Source: Helicobacteraceae bacterium (lineage in GTDB: Bacteria; Campylobacterota; Campylobacteria; Campylobacterales; Helicobacteraceae). Taken from it: a stretch of DNA of 15,484 bases. Under the pieces are notes generated by a model. That model searched no databases. It saw only the letters and a list, made by a program, of their open reading frames with translations, and was not told the DNA's origin. The stretch is from assembly GCA_029258405.1 (NCBI GenBank), contig JARHYY010000042.1:1-15484 (forward strand), read 5' to 3'. Shown here piece after piece: positions 1 through 6,128 of the stretch. Every line of letters begins with the position of its first letter. The stretch's first letter is position 1. A program made the translations under genes and the position numbers.

Positions 1-2
1 AT

Positions 3-887
3 ACACTATATCTCTTATTGAAGTTACAACCACAGCTCATTGTTGTGCATTGGGCGAGCAGATTGTATCAAAATATTCTTTTAGCACTATGGGGTAAAAG
101 GGTGATTGTGCATACTATGGGAGGGGATATAGATAGCTCGCAAGATTATTATGGTAAAAGAAAATTTTTTGTTGATATTTTGCTCTTTTGTTGTAGGGTT
201 ATTACTGTGAAATCGCTTTATATGAAAAGCATGATTGAAAGCCAGAGTTCTTATATTGATTCCTCTAAAATTGTTTGCATGAGCTTTGGTGTTGAAAAGA
301 GATTTTTTATGCAAATAAATAAAGAGCAGCAAAAGGCATTGCAAAAAAAGCTCTTTAGCAGGACATTTGATTGCCTATTTTTTAGCATTCGAGCCTTTAC
401 CCCATTTTATTGCCAAAAGGAAATTATAGATTCCTTTTTATCATGTTTTGATGGGCAGAATCATATTGGGCTCCTTGTTTCAACCTTGCGTAAAGATAAG
501 GATTATTATGAAAGCATATCATGCAAGGAGCAGGATAATATAATATTTTATAATATTCCTCATAAATATATGGAGCAATATATTTTAGCTTCTGATTGCT
601 TGGTTTCTTATAGTTTAAGTGATGGATTATCACAATCAATTATGGAGGGGGTAGCGATGAAAAAATGGATTTTAGCAAATGAGCTCCAGCAGCATCGCAT
701 TTTGCTTAAAAATGGGCTTAATGCTTTTTGTTTTAATAATGAAGATGGATTAAGGCAGGGTTTTATTAATATGCTTACCTTGTATAAACAAGATGTGCAT
801 TTGGATAATGCAGTGATATATATGCTAGATGAACAGAGGCAGAAGGAATTTTATTTGCAAATTTTAGCGGAGCGTTTTAATGTATAA
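3..887 (+). CDS. GT-B-type glycosyltransferase, 5' end outside window
   Basis: The frame is open from base 3 with no stop or ribosome binding site before it, so the gene starts to the left of the window. The first internal start (TTG at 18) has no Shine-Dalgarno and would cut into an N-terminal Rossmann strand, so it is not the true start. About 294 codons are visible. A buried strand plus HTMGGDID loop occurs early, and a C-terminal half has the family-4-like pattern: a strand ending in YNIPH, then 'LASDCLVSYSLSDGLSQSIMEG' with an acidic residue where GT-B enzymes bind the nucleotide-sugar. This fits a cytoplasmic glycosyltransferase adding one sugar to a lipid-linked glycan. Donor and acceptor cannot be told. 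The stop overlaps the next start by 8 bases, so the two genes are probably co-translated. Confidence 0.72.
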   Translation, partial: TLYLLLKLQPQLIVVHWASRLYQNILLALWGKRVIVHTMGGDIDSSQDYYGKRKFFVDILLFCCRVITVKSLYMKSMIESQSSYIDSSKIVCMSFGVEKRFFMQINKEQQKALQKKLFSRTFDCLFFSIRAFTPFYCQKEIIDSFLSCFDGQNHIGLLVSTLRKDKDYYESISCKEQDNIIFYNIPHKYMEQYILASDCLVSYSLSDGLSQSIMEGVAMKKWILANELQQHRILLKNGLNAFCFNNEDGLRQGFINMLTLYKQDVHLDNAVIYMLDEQRQKEFYLQILAERFNV

Positions 888-1890
888 GGAGCATGTGCAG
901 TATTTAGCTTGCCCACTTTGTGGGGGTGATTTAGAGGCTGTGGCTGAAAAGGAAGAGAATTTATGTATTAAGCAAGGTAGGCTTGTATGTGAGCATTGCT
1001 ATAAGCATTATCCCATTATTTCTTTTATTCCTAGATTTGTTGCAGTCAAAAATTATGCGGAGAGTTTTGGTTTTGAATGGCTTATGCACAAAAAAACACA
1101 ATATGATAGCAAAAGCGGTGTGGATGCAAGCAAGAAAAGATTTTATGAAGAAACACAATGGAGCATAGGGGGTAATCATATTATCTTAGAGGCTGGTTGT
1201 GGCAGCGGACGCTTTAGCCCCCATGCTCTTAAAGTGTGCGGGGGAGGGGGCATTTTGATTAGCTTTGATTATTCTCATGCTGTTGATGCTAGTATATTAA
1301 GCAATAAGCCTAGCAAAAATTTTTTACTTCTACAGGCTAATATTTTTGAGCTACCACTTAAAAAAGGTTTGATTGATAAATGTTTTTGTTTTGGGGTTTT
1401 ACAGCATACACCAGATGCCTCGCGTGCTATTAGAGCTCTTGTAGATGTACTTAAAGATGGGGGAGCGTTTGTATGTGATCATTATCCATTTAATGAGAAT
1501 ACAATTTTTAATACTAAATATTGGGTAAGACCTATAAGCAAGAGAATACCGCATAAAATGCTTTATAATTTTGGTAAAAAATATATTAATTTTATGTGGG
1601 GGGTGTTTAAATTTAATCGCAGAACTTTTAGCCCTCAAAGGGCAAATCGATTGAATTGGCGTTTGTTAATTCCAGATTATAGCAGTGAAGGGCTTAGTGA
1701 AGAGCAGCTTAAGGAGTGGGCATATTTAGATTTCTTTGATATGCTTGCCCCTGCTTATGATAAACCTATTTTAATGCAAACATTATATAAGTATTTAGTG
1801 CAATCGGGGTTAGAAGATGTGCATGTAAAGCCGGGCTATAATGGTTGGGAAGGAAGAGGAATAAAACCTGCCATAAGCTCAAAGAGCTAG
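880..1890 (+). CDS. Class I SAM-dependent methyltransferase with N-terminal zinc-ribbon-like head
   Basis: A 336-residue protein. The N-terminus has two cysteine pairs, C11-x2-C14 and C37-x2-C40, followed by YPI; this is the layout of a Trm112-like zinc-binding head often fused to methyltransferases. The Rossmann core follows, with SAM motif I at about residues 102-112 (ILEAGCGSGRF), the acidic SFDYS strand end, and a later 'FGVLQHTPD' segment typical of Methyltransf_11-type enzymes. A C-terminal extension of about 130 residues may bind the acceptor. The start at 880 has GGAG at 869-872 with 7-base spacing and overlaps the upstream stop. It probably methylates a sugar or lipid-linked intermediate; the target is unknown. 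An interrupted G-tract lies just after motif I (listed separately). Confidence 0.82.
   Translation: MYKEHVQYLACPLCGGDLEAVAEKEENLCIKQGRLVCEHCYKHYPIISFIPRFVAVKNYAESFGFEWLMHKKTQYDSKSGVDASKKRFYEETQWSIGGNHIILEAGCGSGRFSPHALKVCGGGGILISFDYSHAVDASILSNKPSKNFLLLQANIFELPLKKGLIDKCFCFGVLQHTPDASRAIRALVDVLKDGGAFVCDHYPFNENTIFNTKYWVRPISKRIPHKMLYNFGKKYINFMWGVFKFNRRTFSPQRANRLNWRLLIPDYSSEGLSEEQLKEWAYLDFFDMLAPAYDKPILMQTLYKYLVQSGLEDVHVKPGYNGWEGRGIKPAISSKS
1240..1250 (+). repeat. Interrupted poly-G tract (five G, A, five G) inside the methyltransferase gene
   Basis: Eleven bases GGGGGAGGGGG encode consecutive glycines right after SAM motif I, where relatives usually have one or two residues of turn. Long uninterrupted G-runs act as slippage switches in epsilonproteobacteria. 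The central A would greatly reduce slippage, so this could be a locked former switch. The reading frame is intact here. Confidence 0.5.
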
Positions 1891-1900
1891 AATAGATTAT

Positions 1901-1909
1901 TGATACAAT
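1901..1909 (+). promoter_or_regulatory. Possible extended -10 element (TGATACAAT)
   Basis: TG, one base, then TACAAT lies in the 35-base gap after the methyltransferase. Campylobacter and Helicobacter sigma-70 promoters rely mainly on an extended -10 and have no clear -35. The predicted transcript start (about 1916) falls on the Shine-Dalgarno of the small ORF at 1926, so this could mainly serve wbpB downstream, or could be chance. Confidence 0.3.
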
Positions 1910-1925
1910 TTTACAAAGGAATAGC

Positions 1926-2063
1926 ATGAAAAGAATTGAAGTGATATGCAAGAGTGAAGAATCTCTTTTTACAAACTATTGGATACATTGCAATGCAAAA
2001 GGTAATTTCATGGTTGCTTGCAAGGTGGTAGAGCTACTTAAGTTAAAAGGATGGGTAATGTGA
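1926..2063 (+). CDS. Small ORF, 45 residues, function unknown
   Basis: ATG at 1926 is preceded by AAAGGA at 1915-1920 with 5-base spacing, a good ribosome binding site. The product is 45 residues, begins MKRIEVICKSEES, contains three cysteines and ends in a short basic-hydrophobic segment (VVELLKLKGWVM). There is no signal peptide or obvious membrane segment. Its TGA (2061-2063) overlaps a possible GTG start of wbpB at 2060 as GTGA, a coupling arrangement. I do not recognise a family. It could be a small accessory protein, a leader ORF that sets translation of wbpB, or the remnant of a larger gene. Confidence 0.5.
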   Translation: MKRIEVICKSEESLFTNYWIHCNAKGNFMVACKVVELLKLKGWVM

Positions 2064-2071
2064 AAGAGTGT

Positions 2072-3025
2072 ATGATAAAAAATTTTGGACTCATTGGGGT
2101 GGCGGGCTATATTGCACCGCGTCATTTAAGGGCAATACGAGAAACTAATAACAATCTTGTATGTGCTCTTGATCCTTATGACTGTGTGGGTGTTATGGAT
2201 TCTTATTTTCCAAATGCCGATTTTTTTACTGAATTTGAACGATTTGATAGGCATGTAGATAAGCTTAGGCGGCGGGGCGATGGGCTTGATTATGTTACGG
2301 TATGTTCCCCAAATTATCTTCATGATAGCCATATTCGTTTTGGTTTAAGGAGTGCTGCAAATGTGATATGCGAAAAACCTTTGGTGCTCAACCCTTGGAA
2401 TGTAGAAGCCCTTAATGTTATAGAAAAAGAAACAGGCAAGAAGGTTTATAATATTTTACAGCTCCGCTTGCATAAGAGCATTATTGAGCTTAAGCAAAAA
2501 GTGCATGCAATGTTGCAAAGAGATGCAACACAAACTTTTGATGTAGATTTAACCTATATTACCACAAGGGGTAAATGGTATTTTATTTCTTGGAAAGGAG
2601 ATGTAAGCAAAAGCGGAGGCATTGCCACAAATATTGGCATACATTTTTTTGATATGCTTATGTGGATTTTTGGGGAGTTGCAGCAAAGTTATGTACATTT
2701 TTTGGATAATCGCAGTGCAAGCGGGTTATTACAGCTTAAGCATGCAAGGGTGAGATGGTTTTTATCTCTTGATTCTCAAACTCTGCCAGAGGAATGTATT
2801 AAGAGCAATAAAAGAACATTTAGGCTTATTAGCATTAATAAAACAAAGGTGGAATTTAGCGAAGGATTTACAGATTTGCATACAGAGAGCTATAGAGATA
2901 TTTTAAATGGTGGGGGTTTTGGGCTAGAGGATGCAAAACCAAGCATTGAAATTGTGCATAAGATACGAAATGCCGAAATATTAGGCTTAAAGGGTGATTA
3001 TCACCCATTATGTAGAAAATTATAA
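2072..3025 (+). CDS. wbpB: UDP-N-acetylglucosaminuronate 3-dehydrogenase, WbpB/WlbA type
   Basis: Gfo/Idh/MocA-family oxidoreductase of 317 residues, the usual length. From the chosen start, the NAD-binding turn GVAGYIAPRH is at residues 9-18, the EKP motif with catalytic Lys102 at 101-103, and the second catalytic region (TNIGIHFFDM) puts His191 in place. The sequence follows P. aeruginosa WbpB closely through the 'CSPNYLH' and 'EGFTDLH' stretches as I remember it. It oxidises C3 of UDP-GlcNAcA to the 3-keto sugar; in characterised systems the NADH is recycled with 2-oxoglutarate and the reaction is coupled to WbpE. Start choice: homologues begin at the MIKNFGLIG equivalent (ATG 2072). GTG 2060 (AAAAGG at 2045-2050, GTGA overlap with the small ORF) and ATG 2051 are alternatives. 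The stop overlaps the next ATG by one base. Confidence 0.9.
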   Translation: MIKNFGLIGVAGYIAPRHLRAIRETNNNLVCALDPYDCVGVMDSYFPNADFFTEFERFDRHVDKLRRRGDGLDYVTVCSPNYLHDSHIRFGLRSAANVICEKPLVLNPWNVEALNVIEKETGKKVYNILQLRLHKSIIELKQKVHAMLQRDATQTFDVDLTYITTRGKWYFISWKGDVSKSGGIATNIGIHFFDMLMWIFGELQQSYVHFLDNRSASGLLQLKHARVRWFLSLDSQTLPEECIKSNKRTFRLISINKTKVEFSEGFTDLHTESYRDILNGGGFGLEDAKPSIEIVHKIRNAEILGLKGDYHPLCRKL

Positions 3026-3759
3026 TGGCAAAGATTTATATATACCCCAAAGGTGTTATGGGGCAGGTTTTAGGGGGCATGATTGAATATGTAAGCAATG
3101 ATGAGATTGTTTTTATTGATGATGCTTTAGCGGGCTGTACATTGCAAGATTATAAAGAGCAGCTCTTAGATGAAAGGGCACTTGTGCATCTTGCATGGGA
3201 TAGGCGATCTGGGCTTAATAATAAGACTATTGGCATATTAAAAAACAAGCTTGAGAGCTATGGTATTCCATATCATGAGGATTCTGTACTGTATTATGCT
3301 TCTTTGGTGGCACAAAAAATTGAGTATGAAATAAAAGATACTCACAGTGCAATTGGCATTGAGCTTGGAGGGCTTGCTGAAGATAAGCATATTGGCTTTT
3401 TAGATGATTGTCTTTTGGAGCTTGCTAATAGAAGGCTCAAGATCATATATTTTTGTGGAATCTATGAATCATATCTTAGGATACAGGCAAAAATAAAAAC
3501 ATTAAACCTCCCTGCACATGCTGTTTGCATGCCTTGTTTTTATTTGGATTTAATTTCTTGTGTTGATGTGATGTGTAAGGTTTCTTGGACAAAGAAAAAT
3601 GATAATGTGCCTACCATTATCATAGGGCATGGGCTTGCTGATTTTTCTTGTTTTGATGCAAAGCCGTATTTAGAAGTGTTTGATTATCTTTGTATTGGAT
3701 TAAAAGACTTCATGCCAAACGCAGCGGGGGGGGGCAATATTTGGAATCAGGCTATTTAG
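3025..3759 (+). CDS. Phase-variable CDP-glycerol-transferase-like GT-B transferase, N-terminal part (OFF as sequenced)
   Basis: ATG at 3025 overlaps the wbpB stop by one base. The frame runs 244 residues and then ends 25 bases after a run of nine G (3726-3734) with a short foreign tail (NIWNQAI). The continuation lies in another frame to 4310. Adding one G, or removing two, joins them into a 428-residue protein. The joined protein has the layout of CDP-glycerol glycerophosphotransferase-like GT-B proteins: an IIIGHG motif, then FDYLCIG, a 'SGYLAFDKI' element, a VLFAPYD strand and a C-terminal nucleotide-binding half. It probably transfers a sugar or polyol-phosphate to the glycan in ON cells only. 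The exact substrate is not visible. As sequenced, a C-terminally truncated and presumably inactive product would be made. Confidence 0.75.
   Translation: MAKIYIYPKGVMGQVLGGMIEYVSNDEIVFIDDALAGCTLQDYKEQLLDERALVHLAWDRRSGLNNKTIGILKNKLESYGIPYHEDSVLYYASLVAQKIEYEIKDTHSAIGIELGGLAEDKHIGFLDDCLLELANRRLKIIYFCGIYESYLRIQAKIKTLNLPAHAVCMPCFYLDLISCVDVMCKVSWTKKNDNVPTIIIGHGLADFSCFDAKPYLEVFDYLCIGLKDFMPNAAGGGNIWNQAI
3726..3734 (+). repeat. Poly-G tract of nine, slippage switch
   Basis: Nine consecutive G inside a coding region of very low G+C content. G-runs of this length are the standard phase-variation element of Campylobacter and Helicobacter surface-glycan genes. Frame arithmetic: with nine G the upstream frame stops at 3759; with seven or ten G it enters the frame that runs to 4310. 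Confidence 0.88.
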
Positions 3760-4310
3760 CATTTGATAAAATCGCTCCTTTATTATGCGTGAGCACACAA
3801 AAGGATTCTGTACTTTTTGCACCATATGATGAGAAGGAATTACGCCTTTTATTGCCCTTCATGAAGATATTGCTTAGCGATTATAAGGTTATCTTGCGTT
3901 CAAGAAGTTTTTGTGAGCATAGCTGGAATGATATGCAAAAGATTTTTGATGATTTGCTTGCAGATGTGCATTTTAGTGTTGATTCCTCATGGCAGATGCA
4001 AACAAAAAATTATTTAGATTGTTTTTGTTTGGTTTGTTCTTTGAGCACTATGCGATATTCATTCCCTATTCTTGCCCTATCCCCTTCTTTGGTTTTGAGC
4101 GATAAAAAAGATTGTATGAATAAGCATTTAGGCGAGATTATGCCTTGTGATATTGATGTTTTAACATTTAAAGGCAAGATTGATGCTCTTTATGCAAATC
4201 AATCGTTATGGAGAGAAAAAATAAGCCTATACAGAGAAAGAAATGTTTATAATTTTGGGCATTCAAGTAAATGGCTTGCTGAATTTATGATACAAAAATT
4301 TAATCTTTAG
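3735..4310 (+). pseudogene. Out-of-frame C-terminal part of the phase-variable transferase
   Basis: Immediately after the G-tract the third frame is open for about 190 codons to TAG at 4308-4310. It begins QYLESGYLAFDKI and contains the VLFAPYD strand and a C-terminal segment like the nucleotide-binding half of GT-B proteins. No start codon with a ribosome binding site serves this part: ATG 3690 lies inside the upstream coding sequence in a nonsense frame. It is therefore the second half of the gene starting at 3025, joined only when the tract has seven or ten G. It is a reversible OFF state, not necessarily a dead gene; a sequencing error in the tract is the other explanation. Confidence 0.75.
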
Positions 4311-4319
4311 GAGGGTGGT

Positions 4320-4892
4320 GTGGATTTTTTTGTGCATAAAACTGCTATTATTGATGAAGGGGTGAGCATTGGAGCGGGAAGTAAAATTTGGCATTTTAGC
4401 CATATACTCACAGGCAGTGTTATAGGCAAAAATTGCTCTTTTGGGCAAAATTGTGTTATTGGACCTTATGTAAAAATGGGCGATGGCTGTAAAGTGCAAA
4501 ATAATGTAAGTGTTTATCATGGAGTAGAATGTGAGGATCATGTTTTTTTAGGTCCTTCTGCTGTTTTTACAAATGTGATGAATCCAAGGGCATTTATTGA
4601 ACGGAAAGAAGAATTTAGAAAAACCATACTTAAAAAAGGCTGCTCTGTTGGGGCAAATGCCACTATTGTATGTGGCATTTGTATCGGAGCTTATGCCTTT
4701 ATTGGTGCTGGTTGTGTAGTGTTAAACGATGTGCCTGCCTTTGCCTTGATGGTAGGGAATCCTGCAAGGCAAATTGGTTGGGTGGATAAAGCTGGAGTGA
4801 GAATGATTTTTGATAGAGATAATAGAGCCATTGATAGCTATGATGCTTCTGTTTATTATTTGGATAATGGGGAGGTTATGTGTGCTGATTGA
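4320..4892 (+). CDS. wbpD: UDP-2-acetamido-3-amino-2,3-dideoxy-glucuronate N-acetyltransferase, WbpD/WlbB type
   Basis: A 190-residue left-handed beta-helix acetyltransferase. Hexapeptide repeats run from about residue 8 (AIIDEG, VSIGAGSKIW) to residue 145, ending in the family signature VGNPARQIGWV. The inserted loop 'YHGVECEDHVFLGPSAVFTNVMNPRA' matches the WbpD/WlbB subfamily. It transfers acetyl from acetyl-CoA to the 3-amino group made by WbpE, giving UDP-GlcNAc(3NAc)A; these enzymes act as cytoplasmic trimers. The start is GTG at 4320 with a strong AGGAGGG at 4309-4315 (4-base spacing), so translation does not need the OFF gene upstream. The 3' end overlaps wbpE by 11 bases. Confidence 0.9.
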   Translation: MDFFVHKTAIIDEGVSIGAGSKIWHFSHILTGSVIGKNCSFGQNCVIGPYVKMGDGCKVQNNVSVYHGVECEDHVFLGPSAVFTNVMNPRAFIERKEEFRKTILKKGCSVGANATIVCGICIGAYAFIGAGCVVLNDVPAFALMVGNPARQIGWVDKAGVRMIFDRDNRAIDSYDASVYYLDNGEVMCAD

Positions 4893-6000
4893 TTATGCTA
4901 ATCTCAAAAAAGCTCATGCAATGCGTCAAAAAGAAATTGAAAAAGCAATATTGCAAACTGTGAGAGAGGCTCATTATATTATGGGCGATAAGGTATATAG
5001 GTTTGAAAAAAAGCTTGTAGAATTTATAGGCGGTGGATATGCTATAACCTGCTCTAGCGGTAGTTCGGCAATTTTATTGGCTTTAATGGGGCTTGGAATC
5101 CAAAGGGACGATGAGATAATTACCACCCCTTTTACCTTTATTGCCACGGCAGAAATGATTGCTTTGCTTGGTGCAAAACCTGTTTTTGTCGATATTAATC
5201 TTGATGATTATAATATTAATGGAGATTTAATTGAGCAATCACTCACTGAAAAAACAAGGGCTATTTTGGCTGTAAGCCTTTATGGGCAGCCCCCAGATTT
5301 AAAAAAGCTTGAAAAGATTGCCCAAAAGCATGGAATAAAGCTCATTATTGATGGAGCACAGAGTTTTGGAGCAGAGTTTGAAGAAAAAAAAGATTCCTTA
5401 TGGGGCGATGTGGCAACAACGAGCTTTTTCCCTGCTAAGCCCTTAGGCTGCTATGGTGATGGAGGGGCTGTTTTTAGCACAAATGAATGTTTAGCACAAA
5501 AAATTGCTTCTTTGCGAGTGCATGGGCAAGAGGGGCGATATATACATAAATATCAAGGCATAGGTGCTAGGCTTGATGCTTTGCAAGCAACTATTTTAAA
5601 AGTAAAGCTCAAATATTTTAGCGAGGAAATAGGGCTACGAAATATAGTTGCACAAAATTATAAAAAATATTTTCATAAATATATGGGGGATAAAAAAATT
5701 ATTCTACCAAAGATAGCACATGAGAGAACATCTGTTTTTGCTCAATATACTATCCGCGTAAAAGAGCGAGAAAAGTTACGAGATTTTCTCAAGAAGAAGG
5801 GCATACCAAGCAGTGTTCATTATCCATTAGGCTTGCATTTGCAGGAATGCTTTAAGGATTTGGGGTATAAAAAGGGTGATTTTCCATGCACTGAAATAGC
5901 AAGCGATGAGGTTTTAAGCCTACCTATGAATCCTTATTTAAAGAAAAAGCAAATTGAATATATTTGCAAAAATATTGCTGCATTCAATGAGCATATTTAA
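4882..6000 (+). CDS. wbpE: UDP-2-acetamido-2-deoxy-3-oxo-glucuronate aminotransferase, WbpE/WlbC type
   Basis: DegT/DnrJ/EryC1 fold-type I PLP aminotransferase of 372 residues. The cofactor Lys186 sits in SFFPAKPLGCYGDGG; Asp158 in IIDGAQSFGA contacts the pyridine nitrogen; a C-terminal VHYPLGLH element and a 'SLPMNPYL' motif follow, as in WbpE. It converts the 3-keto group made by WbpB to a 3-amine, normally with glutamate as donor. GTG at 4882 is chosen because GGGGAGG lies at 4869-4875 with 6-base spacing and the protein then begins where homologues do (LIDYANLKK). An ATG at 4810 in frame lies deep inside wbpD and lacks a ribosome site. It closes the first gene group; about 120 bases follow before the next start. 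Confidence 0.88.
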   Translation: MLIDYANLKKAHAMRQKEIEKAILQTVREAHYIMGDKVYRFEKKLVEFIGGGYAITCSSGSSAILLALMGLGIQRDDEIITTPFTFIATAEMIALLGAKPVFVDINLDDYNINGDLIEQSLTEKTRAILAVSLYGQPPDLKKLEKIAQKHGIKLIIDGAQSFGAEFEEKKDSLWGDVATTSFFPAKPLGCYGDGGAVFSTNECLAQKIASLRVHGQEGRYIHKYQGIGARLDALQATILKVKLKYFSEEIGLRNIVAQNYKKYFHKYMGDKKIILPKIAHERTSVFAQYTIRVKEREKLRDFLKKKGIPSSVHYPLGLHLQECFKDLGYKKGDFPCTEIASDEVLSLPMNPYLKKKQIEYICKNIAAFNEHI

Positions 6001-6029
6001 GGATATAATGAATTGATTTGATATTTTAT

Positions 6030-6048
6030 TATAAATTAAGAATTTATA
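6030..6048. repeat. AT-only palindrome (TATAAATT-AAG-AATTTATA)
   Basis: A perfect 8-base inverted repeat with a 3-base centre between wbpE and the next promoter. With no G-C pairs and no T-run it is a weak hairpin and a poor terminator. It could be an operator-like site or simple AT-rich coincidence. Confidence 0.3.
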
Positions 6049-6088
6049 CAATATACAATTTCTCATGTTTTGCTTATTATGCTTTATG

Positions 6089-6097
6089 TGTTACAAT
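6089..6097 (+). promoter_or_regulatory. Probable extended -10 promoter (TGTTACAAT)
   Basis: TG, one base, TACAAT in the only sizeable gap of the cluster (6001-6128). A start near 6104 would give a leader of about 25 bases containing AAAGG at 6112-6116. No -35 is needed in epsilonproteobacterial sigma-70 promoters. It could drive the whole block to 14925, since no later intergenic space exists. Confidence 0.5.
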
Positions 6098-6128
6098 GTG
6101 AAAAATTTTATAAAGGTTGGGTTGTTTT

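Noticed and set aside
1598..1603. Six-G run in the methyltransferase gene
   Set aside because: In frame as TGG GGG GTG and too short for frequent slippage.
1876..1888. Small hairpin AGCTC-AAA-GAGCT at the end of the methyltransferase gene
   Set aside because: Five-base stem overlapping the stop codon and no T-run; not a terminator and likely chance.
4810..4881. N-terminal extension of WbpE from ATG 4810
   Set aside because: It lies inside wbpD, has no ribosome binding site, and homologues begin near the GTG at 4882, which has GGGGAGG at ideal spacing.
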